Shown piece after piece: positions 1 through 7,737 of a stretch of 64,000 nt of DNA; position 1 is the first letter of the stretch, and each line of letters starts with the position of its first letter. The notes under the pieces were generated by a model. It searched no databases. It was not told where the DNA came from and saw nothing but the letters and a program-made list of their open reading frames with translations. The stretch is from NCBI GenBank assembly GCA_039513195.1, contig JBCCRM010000005.1, positions 135,103 to 199,102 of the forward strand, read 5' to 3'. The position numbers were made by a program, and so were the translations under genes. The stretch is from Thermohalobaculum sp039513195 (lineage in GTDB: Bacteria > Pseudomonadota > Alphaproteobacteria > Rhodobacterales > Rhodobacteraceae).

Positions 1-1654
1 TCCCAGCCCATTGCGAACCATTGCCCGCATAGACAAAAGCGGTCTTGCCCTCCCTCTCCGCCTTTTCGGCGATCGCGGCCGTCGCCGTTGGGCGATCCCG
101 CGCCAGACTGTCCAGCTCTGAAGCCATGGCAGCCTGGGTCTTGCCCAGAAGGACCGCGCGGCAACTCAGCCGATGGCGTCGATGCGCTGCCGTCGCGATC
201 AGGCGCCGTCCCTCTGCCTCCGACGTATCAACGATGCGGTCGCGCCATTCCGCGGCGAGCGACTGCAATCCCTCTCGGGTTGCCGCGGACAACACCAAAG
301 GCGGCATCGGACCATTCCCGCCGCTGTCGTCGATTGTCCGCTCCTCGACGGTCGGCTGGCGAAGAACAGCATGGGCGTTGGCGCCTCCGAAGCCGAAGGA
401 ATTCACTCCTGCCAGCCAGGGTGCCCCACCCGGCCGGCTGCCGAGGCGAACCGGCCGGGTCGCCACCGACAGCCCGAGCTCGTCGCATGGGATGTTTGGG
501 TTCACCGTCTCCACATGCAGCGTGCTGGGATAGATGCCATTTTCCAGCGAAAGCTGCGCTTTTAGCAGACCGACCATGCCGGAGCCGGCCTCGAGATGTC
601 CGACATTCGACTTCGCCGACCCGATCGGCAGGGGTGCCGTCCGCGCCTTTCCCAACGTCTCGCCAATCGCCGAGGCCTCGATCGGGTCACCGACCGCAGT
701 GCCCGTGCCATGCGCTTCGACGAAAGCGAGCGCATCGCCTGTGACGCCGATCCGGCCATAGACCTGGCGAAGCAATCGCGCTTGATCGTCCCGCGACGGC
801 ATCGAAAGACCGATGGTGCGCCCGTCGGAGTTGATCCCCGTTTCGACCAGAACGCTGCGCACCGGTTCGCCACCGGATGTCGCGTCATCCAGCCGGCGGA
901 GCACGAAGGCCACCGCCCCTTCCGCCCGGACATAACCGTCTGCGCCGGCGTCAAAGGCGCGGCAGAGGCCCGTGGGCGACAGCATCGCCGCGCGGGAGAA
1001 CCCGACATAGTGATAGGGGGATAGGATGGCGTTCACGCCGCCGACAATCGCCGTGTCGACCTCGCCCGATCTCAGCGCTGCCAAGGCCTGGTGAAGCGCA
1101 TAGAAGGACGACGAACAGGCCGTATCGACGGTGAAGCTCGGCCCCTTGAGATCCAGCGCATACGAGATCCGGTTCGACAGGATCGAGAGTGTGTTGCCGA
1201 TCATGAACTGCGCCTCGATCCCGGCGGGATCGGCGCAAAACGAGAGGCCGTAATCGAGGCTCGACGCGCCCACGAAGACGCCGGTCGAGCCGCCGGACAG
1301 CGCTGCGGGCGGCATTGCCGCAGCCTCCACCGCTTCCCAGGCGACCATCAGTAGCATCCGCTGCTGCGGATCCATCTGATGCGCCTCGCGCGGAGAAATT
1401 CCAAAGAATCCGGGGTCGAAATCCCATAGCTCCTCCACCAGCCCTGCGGCCGAGGTGTAGGCGGTGCCCATGGTGTTGCGATCCGGATTGGTGAACCGCC
1501 CGACCGCCCAGCGGTCAGAGGTCACGGACCCAACCGCACAGCGCTCGTCCATCAGGAGCGACCAAAATGCCTTTGGATCTGGAGCTTGGGGGAGGCGACA
1601 GGCATATCCTGTCACGGCAATTTCGCTCAGGGCCTGTGGGTCCCGTCGGCTCAT
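1..1654 (-). CDS. Type I polyketide synthase, KS-AT part (partial, runs off left edge)
   Basis: Reads leftward from ATG at 1654 and stays open to the window edge (551 codons visible). It begins with a complete ketosynthase domain: the nucleophile lies in VDTACSSS (Cys180), with the partner histidines in EAHGTGT (His315) and NVGHLEAG (His353), the normal Cys-His-His spacing of type I KS domains. The last visible residues, GNGSQWAG, are the start of an acyltransferase domain. Established: such modules condense malonyl-type extenders on an acyl carrier protein. The KS is at the very N terminus with no loading domain before it. The closest analogy by context is the rhizobial RkpA fatty-acid/polyketide synthase next to K-antigen export genes, so a lipid made for the polysaccharide is plausible (inference). 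Divergent from the glycosyltransferase at 2277. Confidence 0.93.
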   Translation of the reverse strand, partial: MSRRDPQALSEIAVTGYACRLPQAPDPKAFWSLLMDERCAVGSVTSDRWAVGRFTNPDRNTMGTAYTSAAGLVEELWDFDPGFFGISPREAHQMDPQQRMLLMVAWEAVEAAAMPPAALSGGSTGVFVGASSLDYGLSFCADPAGIEAQFMIGNTLSILSNRISYALDLKGPSFTVDTACSSSFYALHQALAALRSGEVDTAIVGGVNAILSPYHYVGFSRAAMLSPTGLCRAFDAGADGYVRAEGAVAFVLRRLDDATSGGEPVRSVLVETGINSDGRTIGLSMPSRDDQARLLRQVYGRIGVTGDALAFVEAHGTGTAVGDPIEASAIGETLGKARTAPLPIGSAKSNVGHLEAGSGMVGLLKAQLSLENGIYPSTLHVETVNPNIPCDELGLSVATRPVRLGSRPGGAPWLAGVNSFGFGGANAHAVLRQPTVEERTIDDSGGNGPMPPLVLSAATREGLQSLAAEWRDRIVDTSEAEGRRLIATAAHRRHRLSCRAVLLGKTQAAMASELDSLARDRPTATAAIAEKAEREGKTAFVYAGNGSQWAG

Positions 1655-2276
1655 TTTTCTTCGTCCACCCCGTCCCGGTTTGACCTGCTCGATCCGGCGG
1701 GACGCCCCAGCCGGACAATTCGTCTACCGTGCTATCCCTGTGGCCTCAACTTCACAGGTTGCCCGTTTTTCTTGGTTACAGTCTTTGGAAACCCCCTTTC
1801 AAATGACGTCTTTGCCGCACTTGCATTGGAATCTACCCCAAGTACGTACTTCACTATATCGCGCTGCAAAATTCATTGTCACCATTCTGTTTTGGGTCCC
1901 CGTCCGACTTGTTGGGCCTTCCCACGCCGCGAGGGCTGTGTTCAAACACCTTATGCCGGCTGGTACGGGGCACGGCGGAGCTTCCGGTGCCCCTAGGGAC
2001 ACCGCCACAAGCGCCCAGACTAGGTCCGTGTCGTGCGATAGCAAAGGGGGCAAGGGCACAAAATCCTGTGGATCGGTTGGCTGCCACTACATGTGGTAAC
2101 CAGCCGAAGCGTGGAAGTCTGCCCGAGCGCTCGCCAAATCCTGGCTCTTCGGTGTAATCTCGGGCGGTGGCCGCCGGTACAGTTTGCGGGCGGCACGGGT
2201 TATCGGCACGGATCACATCAGGGCTGCGCTGTGAGGCTCGCGCGGCCCTTGGGGCGGAGCAGGAGACGGCGAGGGG
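1655..2276. other. Divergent intergenic region of the capsule locus
   Basis: About 620 bases with no convincing gene between the divergent polyketide synthase and glycosyltransferase. The middle (about 1740-1920) is clearly richer in A+T than the flanking genes and contains the perfect palindrome AAGTACGTACTT at 1840-1851. It most likely carries the promoters for both directions. I could not fix -35/-10 boxes with confidence. Confidence 0.5.
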
Positions 2277-4904
2277 ATGCTGAAACGGACAGGCGCGGGC
2301 GCGGCTTCGGCCGCTGTCCAGCGAATCGCCGTACTGGGCTCATTCCTTCCGGCAGGTGGCGGCGATGCGGTCTTCTCTGCGGCGCTGGTCCGGGGCTTGC
2401 GAGCCACAGGCCATGCGGTTTGCACGCTCTGCCGCCGCGACCGCGGACGGGCCGAGACGGTACTTCCGCGGCGGCCCGGGCGCTTGCCGGAAGATCTGGG
2501 CGCCTGGCGGCCCGATTTCTTCATCGAGATCGAGAGCCAGGACCCACGCGATGCGCGCATGGTCGCGCCCGGCTTTTCTGCGAAAGCGCTTCTGGACCTG
2601 CCAGGGGCCGCGATCCGAGCTGTGTCCTTTCGCCAGGCCGTCGGTCGGGTGGCGGCGCGTCGTCTGCGGGTGATCATCGCGCCTGCGGGCGGGAAGCCGA
2701 GCGACGCTGTGGGGCGAAAGACACTCCGGATCGCGCGGAGTGCGGTGATGGCCGATCCGACAAAGGCCGCTGCGGCGTTGATCCAGGCGCTCGACCTCGG
2801 GGCGCCGGACGGACCGCCAGGCGCTAGGCCCGCGGGCGACGTCGCGTTGTTGTCGGAAACCTGGGCAGCGCATGACTTCTCCCGCCATGCGCTGATCCTG
2901 AGGATCCGGAAGGGTGCCACGACGGGCCGTGCGCCGGGTCCGTTCCTTCCCGGCGACGGCCCGCGCACGGCCATGGCGAATGCGCCGGAGCCTGGCATGG
3001 CGGATGCCAAGCTGCCCATGTCGCGTTTTATGGCCCATGCGCGGGCTGCGCTGCGGGTGGAGGAGGAGTTCGATCTTGCCGACCCCTGGCAGGCCGATGG
3101 GTTTGCGCGCTGGTATCTCTCTGCGGTGCCAAAAACGTTTCGCGGAATGATCGCGCCGGTGTCGGACGCTTTGCGGGATCACCTGGCCCAGGACGCAGCG
3201 CCATCTGGCGCAGGGCTTTGCCGCGTCAGCCGGTTGTTGGCGGCGGAGGCGACGTCCGTGAACCCAACCTTGCTGGCGGCGGGCCGCGGCCGCGCTATCG
3301 CCGAATGGTGGTATCTGGCGCATGAGCCAGCCAGGCGTTTCCATGCTGCGCTGACCCCGGATTACTGCCGGGCGGAGGCGGCGCGCGTCCCCGCGGCGGG
3401 CCGCGGACAGCCTTTCGACATGCCGGAAATCCTGTGGCGCGCATTGGTAGAGAACGAGGCGTATCGGAAGCTCTATCCGCCTGCCGATCCATCGGCGCGG
3501 GTAGCCTTCGTTTATGACCAGCTCTTGAACAGCTTCGATACTCCGATCCGAGCGCAGCGTTTCGATGGCCCGGTGCGCGCCTGGTTCGCCGGGCCGGTTG
3601 ATGGGCGCAAGGGCGCCGTTAGCCGGTTCGAGTTGCTGACGGCCTTCTATTGCGCAGAAGCAGCAACCTCGCCGGAGGATTTGCTCGATCCCGCCGGGTC
3701 CGACGCGATCCGCCATTGGTTTCGAGCGACGGTCTGCGCCGTCCACCCGCCCTTCGAGGCATTCGCGACTAAGGCATCGCCCGAAGAGGACCGGGCTTTC
3801 GAGCTGATCGGCATGGCGGGGAGCGAGAGCGGACTGGGGGCCAATCTGTGGATGAGCGCCGAGGCGTTGGCGCGCGCCGGCGTCACCCCCCGGATCAGGA
3901 ATGCCGACCAGGGGTTTTCCGAGGTGCCTGCCAGGGCGATCGGCAAGGGTGACGGGCAGACGGCGCGCAAGGCCGCACTGGTGCATCTAAACGCCGATGC
4001 TGTGCCGCAGGTGCTGTGCCACCCGCTGTTCGACCGTCACCCGGACCTCTATGCTATCGGCTTCTTGCTTTGGGAGTTCGACCGCATCCCCGACAGCCAT
4101 CGCCTGGCGATGGATATGCTGGACGAGATCTGGTGTCCCTCCACCTTCCTGTCCGACGTCTATGCCAGAGAGACCGGGCGGCCGGTGCGCACGGTGCTAA
4201 AGGGGCTGGAGCTGCCGGAGGTGGCCCCGATGTCGAAACAGGCGATGGGCGTCGAAGGCGACGAATTCACATTCCTGGTGAGTTTCGACTTCCATTCTTC
4301 GGTCGAGCGGAAGAACCCGCTCGCTGGCGCCATAGCCTTCACCCGGGCGTTCCAGGCGGGCGAAAAGGTGCGCCTGATCGTCAAGACCACGCAGGTCGTC
4401 CGCGGTCATTGGGGCGACCCCCATGGCCAATGGCCGCAGATCGCCGCGCTGGCGGAGGCAGATCCGCGCATCCGGATTGTTGCCGACAAGATGGCGTTCG
4501 ATAGCTATCTCGGCATGATAAAGGGCTGCGATTGCCTGGTCTCGCCCCACCGAGCCGAGGGCTTCGGCTATCTGCCCGCCTATGCGCTGATCTTTGGCCG
4601 GCCGGTGATCGCAACCGACTACTCCGGCACCGCCGACTTCATCACCGCCGACACCGGCTATCCTGTTGCATGGCACCGGCGCGAGGTTCGGTCGGCGGAG
4701 GCGATGTTTCCGATCCATGGCGCGTCATGGGCGGATATCGACGCGGATGCCCTGGCGGCTGCGATGCGGAGCGTCTACGAGGATCGGGAAACCGCCGTCG
4801 GCCGGGCCGCCCGTGGCCAGGCGCTGATGCGGGACCGCTTTTCGGTCGCCGCGCAGGCGGAGCGATACCGGGTGCGGCTGAGAGAGATCGGCATCCTCGC
4901 ATGA
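2277..4904 (+). CDS. Large multidomain glycosyltransferase with GT4-like C-terminal domain (capsule locus)
   Basis: 875 residues. The N terminus (about 15-60) resembles a Rossmann-type first domain (IAVLGSFLPAGGGDAVF). The middle is Ala/Arg rich and unassigned. From about residue 520 to the end it is a GT-B glycosyltransferase resembling family GT4, with ANLWMSAEAL, LVHLNADAVPQ, FDFHSSVERKNPL and, at about 751-765, CDCLVSPHRAEGFGY followed by PVIATDYSGTADF. The usual EX7E pair is altered: the first Glu is present but Tyr occupies the second position. A paralogue with the same C-terminal domain lies at 7734-10235. Likely role: cytoplasmic transfer of a sugar onto the growing capsular chain; donor and linkage are unknown. 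The gene ends in an ATGA overlap with the ABC ATPase, indicating translational coupling. Confidence 0.85.
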   Translation: MLKRTGAGAASAAVQRIAVLGSFLPAGGGDAVFSAALVRGLRATGHAVCTLCRRDRGRAETVLPRRPGRLPEDLGAWRPDFFIEIESQDPRDARMVAPGFSAKALLDLPGAAIRAVSFRQAVGRVAARRLRVIIAPAGGKPSDAVGRKTLRIARSAVMADPTKAAAALIQALDLGAPDGPPGARPAGDVALLSETWAAHDFSRHALILRIRKGATTGRAPGPFLPGDGPRTAMANAPEPGMADAKLPMSRFMAHARAALRVEEEFDLADPWQADGFARWYLSAVPKTFRGMIAPVSDALRDHLAQDAAPSGAGLCRVSRLLAAEATSVNPTLLAAGRGRAIAEWWYLAHEPARRFHAALTPDYCRAEAARVPAAGRGQPFDMPEILWRALVENEAYRKLYPPADPSARVAFVYDQLLNSFDTPIRAQRFDGPVRAWFAGPVDGRKGAVSRFELLTAFYCAEAATSPEDLLDPAGSDAIRHWFRATVCAVHPPFEAFATKASPEEDRAFELIGMAGSESGLGANLWMSAEALARAGVTPRIRNADQGFSEVPARAIGKGDGQTARKAALVHLNADAVPQVLCHPLFDRHPDLYAIGFLLWEFDRIPDSHRLAMDMLDEIWCPSTFLSDVYARETGRPVRTVLKGLELPEVAPMSKQAMGVEGDEFTFLVSFDFHSSVERKNPLAGAIAFTRAFQAGEKVRLIVKTTQVVRGHWGDPHGQWPQIAALAEADPRIRIVADKMAFDSYLGMIKGCDCLVSPHRAEGFGYLPAYALIFGRPVIATDYSGTADFITADTGYPVAWHRREVRSAEAMFPIHGASWADIDADALAAAMRSVYEDRETAVGRAARGQALMRDRFSVAAQAERYRVRLREIGILA

Positions 4905-5623
4905 TGGACAGCGACACCAATGGCGATGCCGAGATGGCGGATGGCCGGGTTGTCCTGCGTCTCGAACGGGTGACCAAGTCGGATGGCCGCAAGCTGATCC
5001 TCAGCGATCTGTCGGCCCGCTTTTCGACCGGCGAGCTTACCGCGATCGTCGGCGCGCGGGGCTGCGGCAAGAGCCTGCTGTTGCGAGTGATTTCCGGGCA
5101 GCGGGTGCCGGACAGCGGGCACGTCGTCCTATCCGGCCCGCCGGCGCCGCAGGTGGCCGCCGGCTGGGCGCTGCACACTGCGGGCAGTTTGGAGCGGGGG
5201 CTCGGCATGATTGCCGCCGCCTATGGCATTCAGACCAAAAGCTATGTGGCTGCCGTCGCCTCGCTCCTCGACGACCCGACGGTGTTGACCAAACCGTTCA
5301 AGGAGGTGCCCGGGGTCGACCGCAGTTTGGTGATGTATGCCTGCAGCTATCTGGTGCCGGCCGAGGTCTATTTGGCGGATGGTTCGCTGTTGCCCAATGC
5401 GCCGCATCTTCGCGCGCGGTTGGAGCCGTTGTTCCTGGATCTGCGCGCGCGGGCGACGGTGATCCTGGTGACCCATGACCCGCTGGTCGCCCGCCGCAAC
5501 GACGCCAACCGTTTTGCCATCCTGTCGCGGGGCAAACTGCGCTTCTTCCCGGATCTGGACCAGTTGACCGATGCGTTCGGCGCGCCCTCCGACCCGCCTA
5601 TGGCGTCCGAAGAGACGCCGTGA
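4901..5623 (+). CDS. KpsT-like ABC transporter ATPase with degenerate motifs
   Basis: 240 residues, started at the ATG that overlaps the previous stop (ATGA); a second ATG follows at once. It resembles the nucleotide-binding subunit of group 2 capsule exporters. Walker A is GARGCGKS at 51-58 and the switch histidine is in VTHDP (His192). The signature motif is not recognisable: the segment equivalent to SSGM reads EVPGV near 135-139. Walker B reads VYLADG, with Asp160 followed by Gly where the catalytic Glu is normally found. ATP binding seems possible, but hydrolysis by the usual mechanism is doubtful unless another residue substitutes. The partner permease is at 6904-7737. The 3' end overlaps the opposing KpsE-like gene by 26 bases. 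Confidence 0.85.
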   Translation: MMDSDTNGDAEMADGRVVLRLERVTKSDGRKLILSDLSARFSTGELTAIVGARGCGKSLLLRVISGQRVPDSGHVVLSGPPAPQVAAGWALHTAGSLERGLGMIAAAYGIQTKSYVAAVASLLDDPTVLTKPFKEVPGVDRSLVMYACSYLVPAEVYLADGSLLPNAPHLRARLEPLFLDLRARATVILVTHDPLVARRNDANRFAILSRGKLRFFPDLDQLTDAFGAPSDPPMASEETP

Positions 5624-6794
5624 AGATGCGCAGCACCAGCCAGATCGCAAACGCAATGCCGGTATATTTCAGCACTTCGAGCCAGCGGATCGGCATGGTT
5701 GAAAGGATCGGGCGGCGCGGCGTCACGAAGACGACCAATTGCACACGGCTCAGTTCGGCATTGGCCTGGGCCTGCTGACGCAGCTCTAGCGTCGAGACAA
5801 AGGTGTCCCGGGCGATCTGGTACTGGTTTTCCAGCCGCTCATACTCGTTGAGCTGCTCCGGCAGGAATTGATCGGCCGGCCCCCCGCCAAAACTGTCCCG
5901 CTCGGCGCTGATCTGGGCGAGCAGGCTTTCAATCCGCTTTTCCAGCACCGAGATCTGCGGCGAGTTCGGCACGTTCTGACGCAGTGTGCGCAGGCGCACG
6001 CGCGCATCGGTCAATTGATCTGTCAGCTGCGCGATCATCGTCAGGATCGTCTCGCCCTCGCCCTCCGGCGTGATAACCCGGTTGCGGCGGCGGAAATCCT
6101 CGATCTCGGCGAGGGCCTGAGCCAGCCGGGTCTCTGCCGTCGCGAATTCCTTGTCGACAAAGGCCAGCATCTCGGTCTGCGCCTCTTCCGAGAGCTGGTC
6201 GACCAGGCGGTCCAGCATCTCGACCAGCGCATCGGCGATCCGCCGGGAGTCGTCCGGGTGATAGGCGCTGACGGTCACGGTGGTGATGCCGGTGATCACG
6301 TCGAAGGTGACGGTGATGGCGCTTTCCCAAAACTCCAACAACTCCTCCGGCGCGATGGTCGGCTCGTAGCCGCGCACCGGGTCGTCGCCATCGCGGTCGA
6401 GCATCTCGCGCAGCGGCACCCGTGCCTCCAGATCCGCCAGGGCGGCAGGAGAGACGAGATAGTCTTCGAGAATAAAGCTGTCGCCGGCCATCTGCAGCGC
6501 GCTGGCAGCAGCGCCCAGGACACCGCCGACATCGTCGCTGCCTTCCTGGATCGCGCCGCCGCGCACGGCATAGCGGAACTCCGAAACATAGCGGTCCACC
6601 GCGATCGTGTAGAAATAGAGCGCGGCGAGCAGCGCCGGCACGCAAACCCCAGCAGCAAAGCCGACAAAGGGCCAGAAGAACGACCGGCGTGCCATTTTGA
6701 GCGGCGGCAGCGGTTGCGCCTGGGGCACAGCCTTTGGCCTCGGACGGCGCGGTGCGGCCCGGCGGTCGGCGACCAGAGGATTGTCTGCCTTCAT
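5598..6794 (-). CDS. KpsE/RkpR-type capsule export inner-membrane protein
   Basis: 398 residues from ATG 6794. A Pro/Arg-rich cytoplasmic tail of about 38 residues is followed by a membrane helix (about 39-66), a long periplasmic region with coiled-coil character (about 190-340, with stretches such as LAQALAEIEDFRRRN and LEKRIESLLAQISAERD), and a second membrane helix near 372-395. This is the polysaccharide co-polymerase/KpsE layout, which links the ABC exporter to the outer-membrane channel. It is the only leftward gene inside the export block, lying between the ATPase and permease genes and convergent with the former. An upstream in-frame extension exists, but it enters the region of the divergent permease gene and lacks family features. 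Confidence 0.88.
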   Translation of the reverse strand: MKADNPLVADRRAAPRRPRPKAVPQAQPLPPLKMARRSFFWPFVGFAAGVCVPALLAALYFYTIAVDRYVSEFRYAVRGGAIQEGSDDVGGVLGAAASALQMAGDSFILEDYLVSPAALADLEARVPLREMLDRDGDDPVRGYEPTIAPEELLEFWESAITVTFDVITGITTVTVSAYHPDDSRRIADALVEMLDRLVDQLSEEAQTEMLAFVDKEFATAETRLAQALAEIEDFRRRNRVITPEGEGETILTMIAQLTDQLTDARVRLRTLRQNVPNSPQISVLEKRIESLLAQISAERDSFGGGPADQFLPEQLNEYERLENQYQIARDTFVSTLELRQQAQANAELSRVQLVVFVTPRRPILSTMPIRWLEVLKYTGIAFAIWLVLRIFTASLRTP

Positions 6795-6903
6795 CCCGTT
6801 ATCCGTCCCGGCCCAGTGGCCCCATCCGGTCATTCTTTGCGCCGCGCCGCTCCCGTTTCGCTGCGCCGCCGCATCGTGCTTGCACCCCGGCTGCCGCATC
6901 GAT

Positions 6904-7737
6904 ATGGACTGGGAAGCGGTGAAACAGCCTGCTGGTCTAAAGATCTTGTATGGAAGTACTGCCTCCCGATCAATCCTGGACCGTCTCAATCTGATTTGGA
7001 CGCTCCTTTGGCAGAGTTTCGTGCCGCGCAATAAGCGCGAAAGCATGAAACTTGTCTGGGTTTTTCTGGAACCGGCCGGCCAGTTGGCGGTTTTGGTGAT
7101 CGTCTTTTCGCTGGTCGGCAAGACTGCGGATTACGGGCGCAGTTTCCCGATCTTTTTGTTGACCGGGATCAGCATGCTCACCCTCTATAACGCCGCGTCG
7201 CAATCGGTGGCGGTGGCGGTCATTTCGCTGCCGAGCCCAGTGCGACTGCCGCATATCGGTCTGTTCCATGACGCGATTGCGCAGCTCTTGTTCGCCTGGA
7301 TCACCACCTTTCTGTCGGTGCTGCTGATTTGGGGCTTCATAACCTGGTATGAGGGGCACGCGACAATGCCCCAGGATTGGTTTCGCTGCCTCGGTGCCCT
7401 GGGTCTGGCAGGGTTCCTCGGCTTTGGCATGGGCATGATCCGGGGCTATTGCAAACAATTCATCCCAGCGCTCGACCGAATTTACACGGTGTTTCGCCGG
7501 GCGCTCTTGTTCATCTCCGGCATCTTCTATGTGCCGTCCTTTCTGCCGCCATTTTTCCGCGATGCCCTGGCCTGGAACCCAATCCTTCAGGCGGTCGAGA
7601 TGAACCGGAAAGGCTTTTATGGCGAGGACTATCCCAGCATCGTCTTCTCGCTGGAGTATCTGGTCACATTCGTGCTCTCGGCGGTGACCTTCGGCATGTT
7701 GCTGTTGTGGTTCGAGCGTAGGCGGATCATGGGATGA
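6904..7737 (+). CDS. KpsM-like ABC transporter permease
   Basis: 277 residues from ATG 6904, an ABC-2 type permease of polysaccharide export systems. It has a short cytoplasmic N terminus followed by about six membrane segments, including QLAVLVIVFSLVG, ALLFISGIFYVPSF and YLVTFVLSAVTFGMLLLW. The FISGIFYVPSFLP segment before the last loops is typical of KpsM/Wzm proteins. It is expected to form the membrane channel with the ATPase at 4901-5623 and move finished polysaccharide across the inner membrane. Its stop overlaps the next start (ATGA at 7734), so it is translated with the following glycosyltransferase. The longer reading frame upstream of 6904 is open only by chance over the divergent promoter region. 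Confidence 0.92.
   Translation: MDWEAVKQPAGLKILYGSTASRSILDRLNLIWTLLWQSFVPRNKRESMKLVWVFLEPAGQLAVLVIVFSLVGKTADYGRSFPIFLLTGISMLTLYNAASQSVAVAVISLPSPVRLPHIGLFHDAIAQLLFAWITTFLSVLLIWGFITWYEGHATMPQDWFRCLGALGLAGFLGFGMGMIRGYCKQFIPALDRIYTVFRRALLFISGIFYVPSFLPPFFRDALAWNPILQAVEMNRKGFYGEDYPSIVFSLEYLVTFVLSAVTFGMLLLWFERRRIMG

Noticed and set aside
2340..3986. 548-codon reading frame on the minus strand across the first glycosyltransferase
   Set aside because: Arg/Pro-rich antisense shadow with no domain signature; the plus-strand protein has clear GT4-like motifs.
5868..7034. 388-codon plus-strand frame opposite the KpsE-like gene
   Set aside because: Antisense shadow of a protein with clear KpsE membrane and coiled-coil layout.
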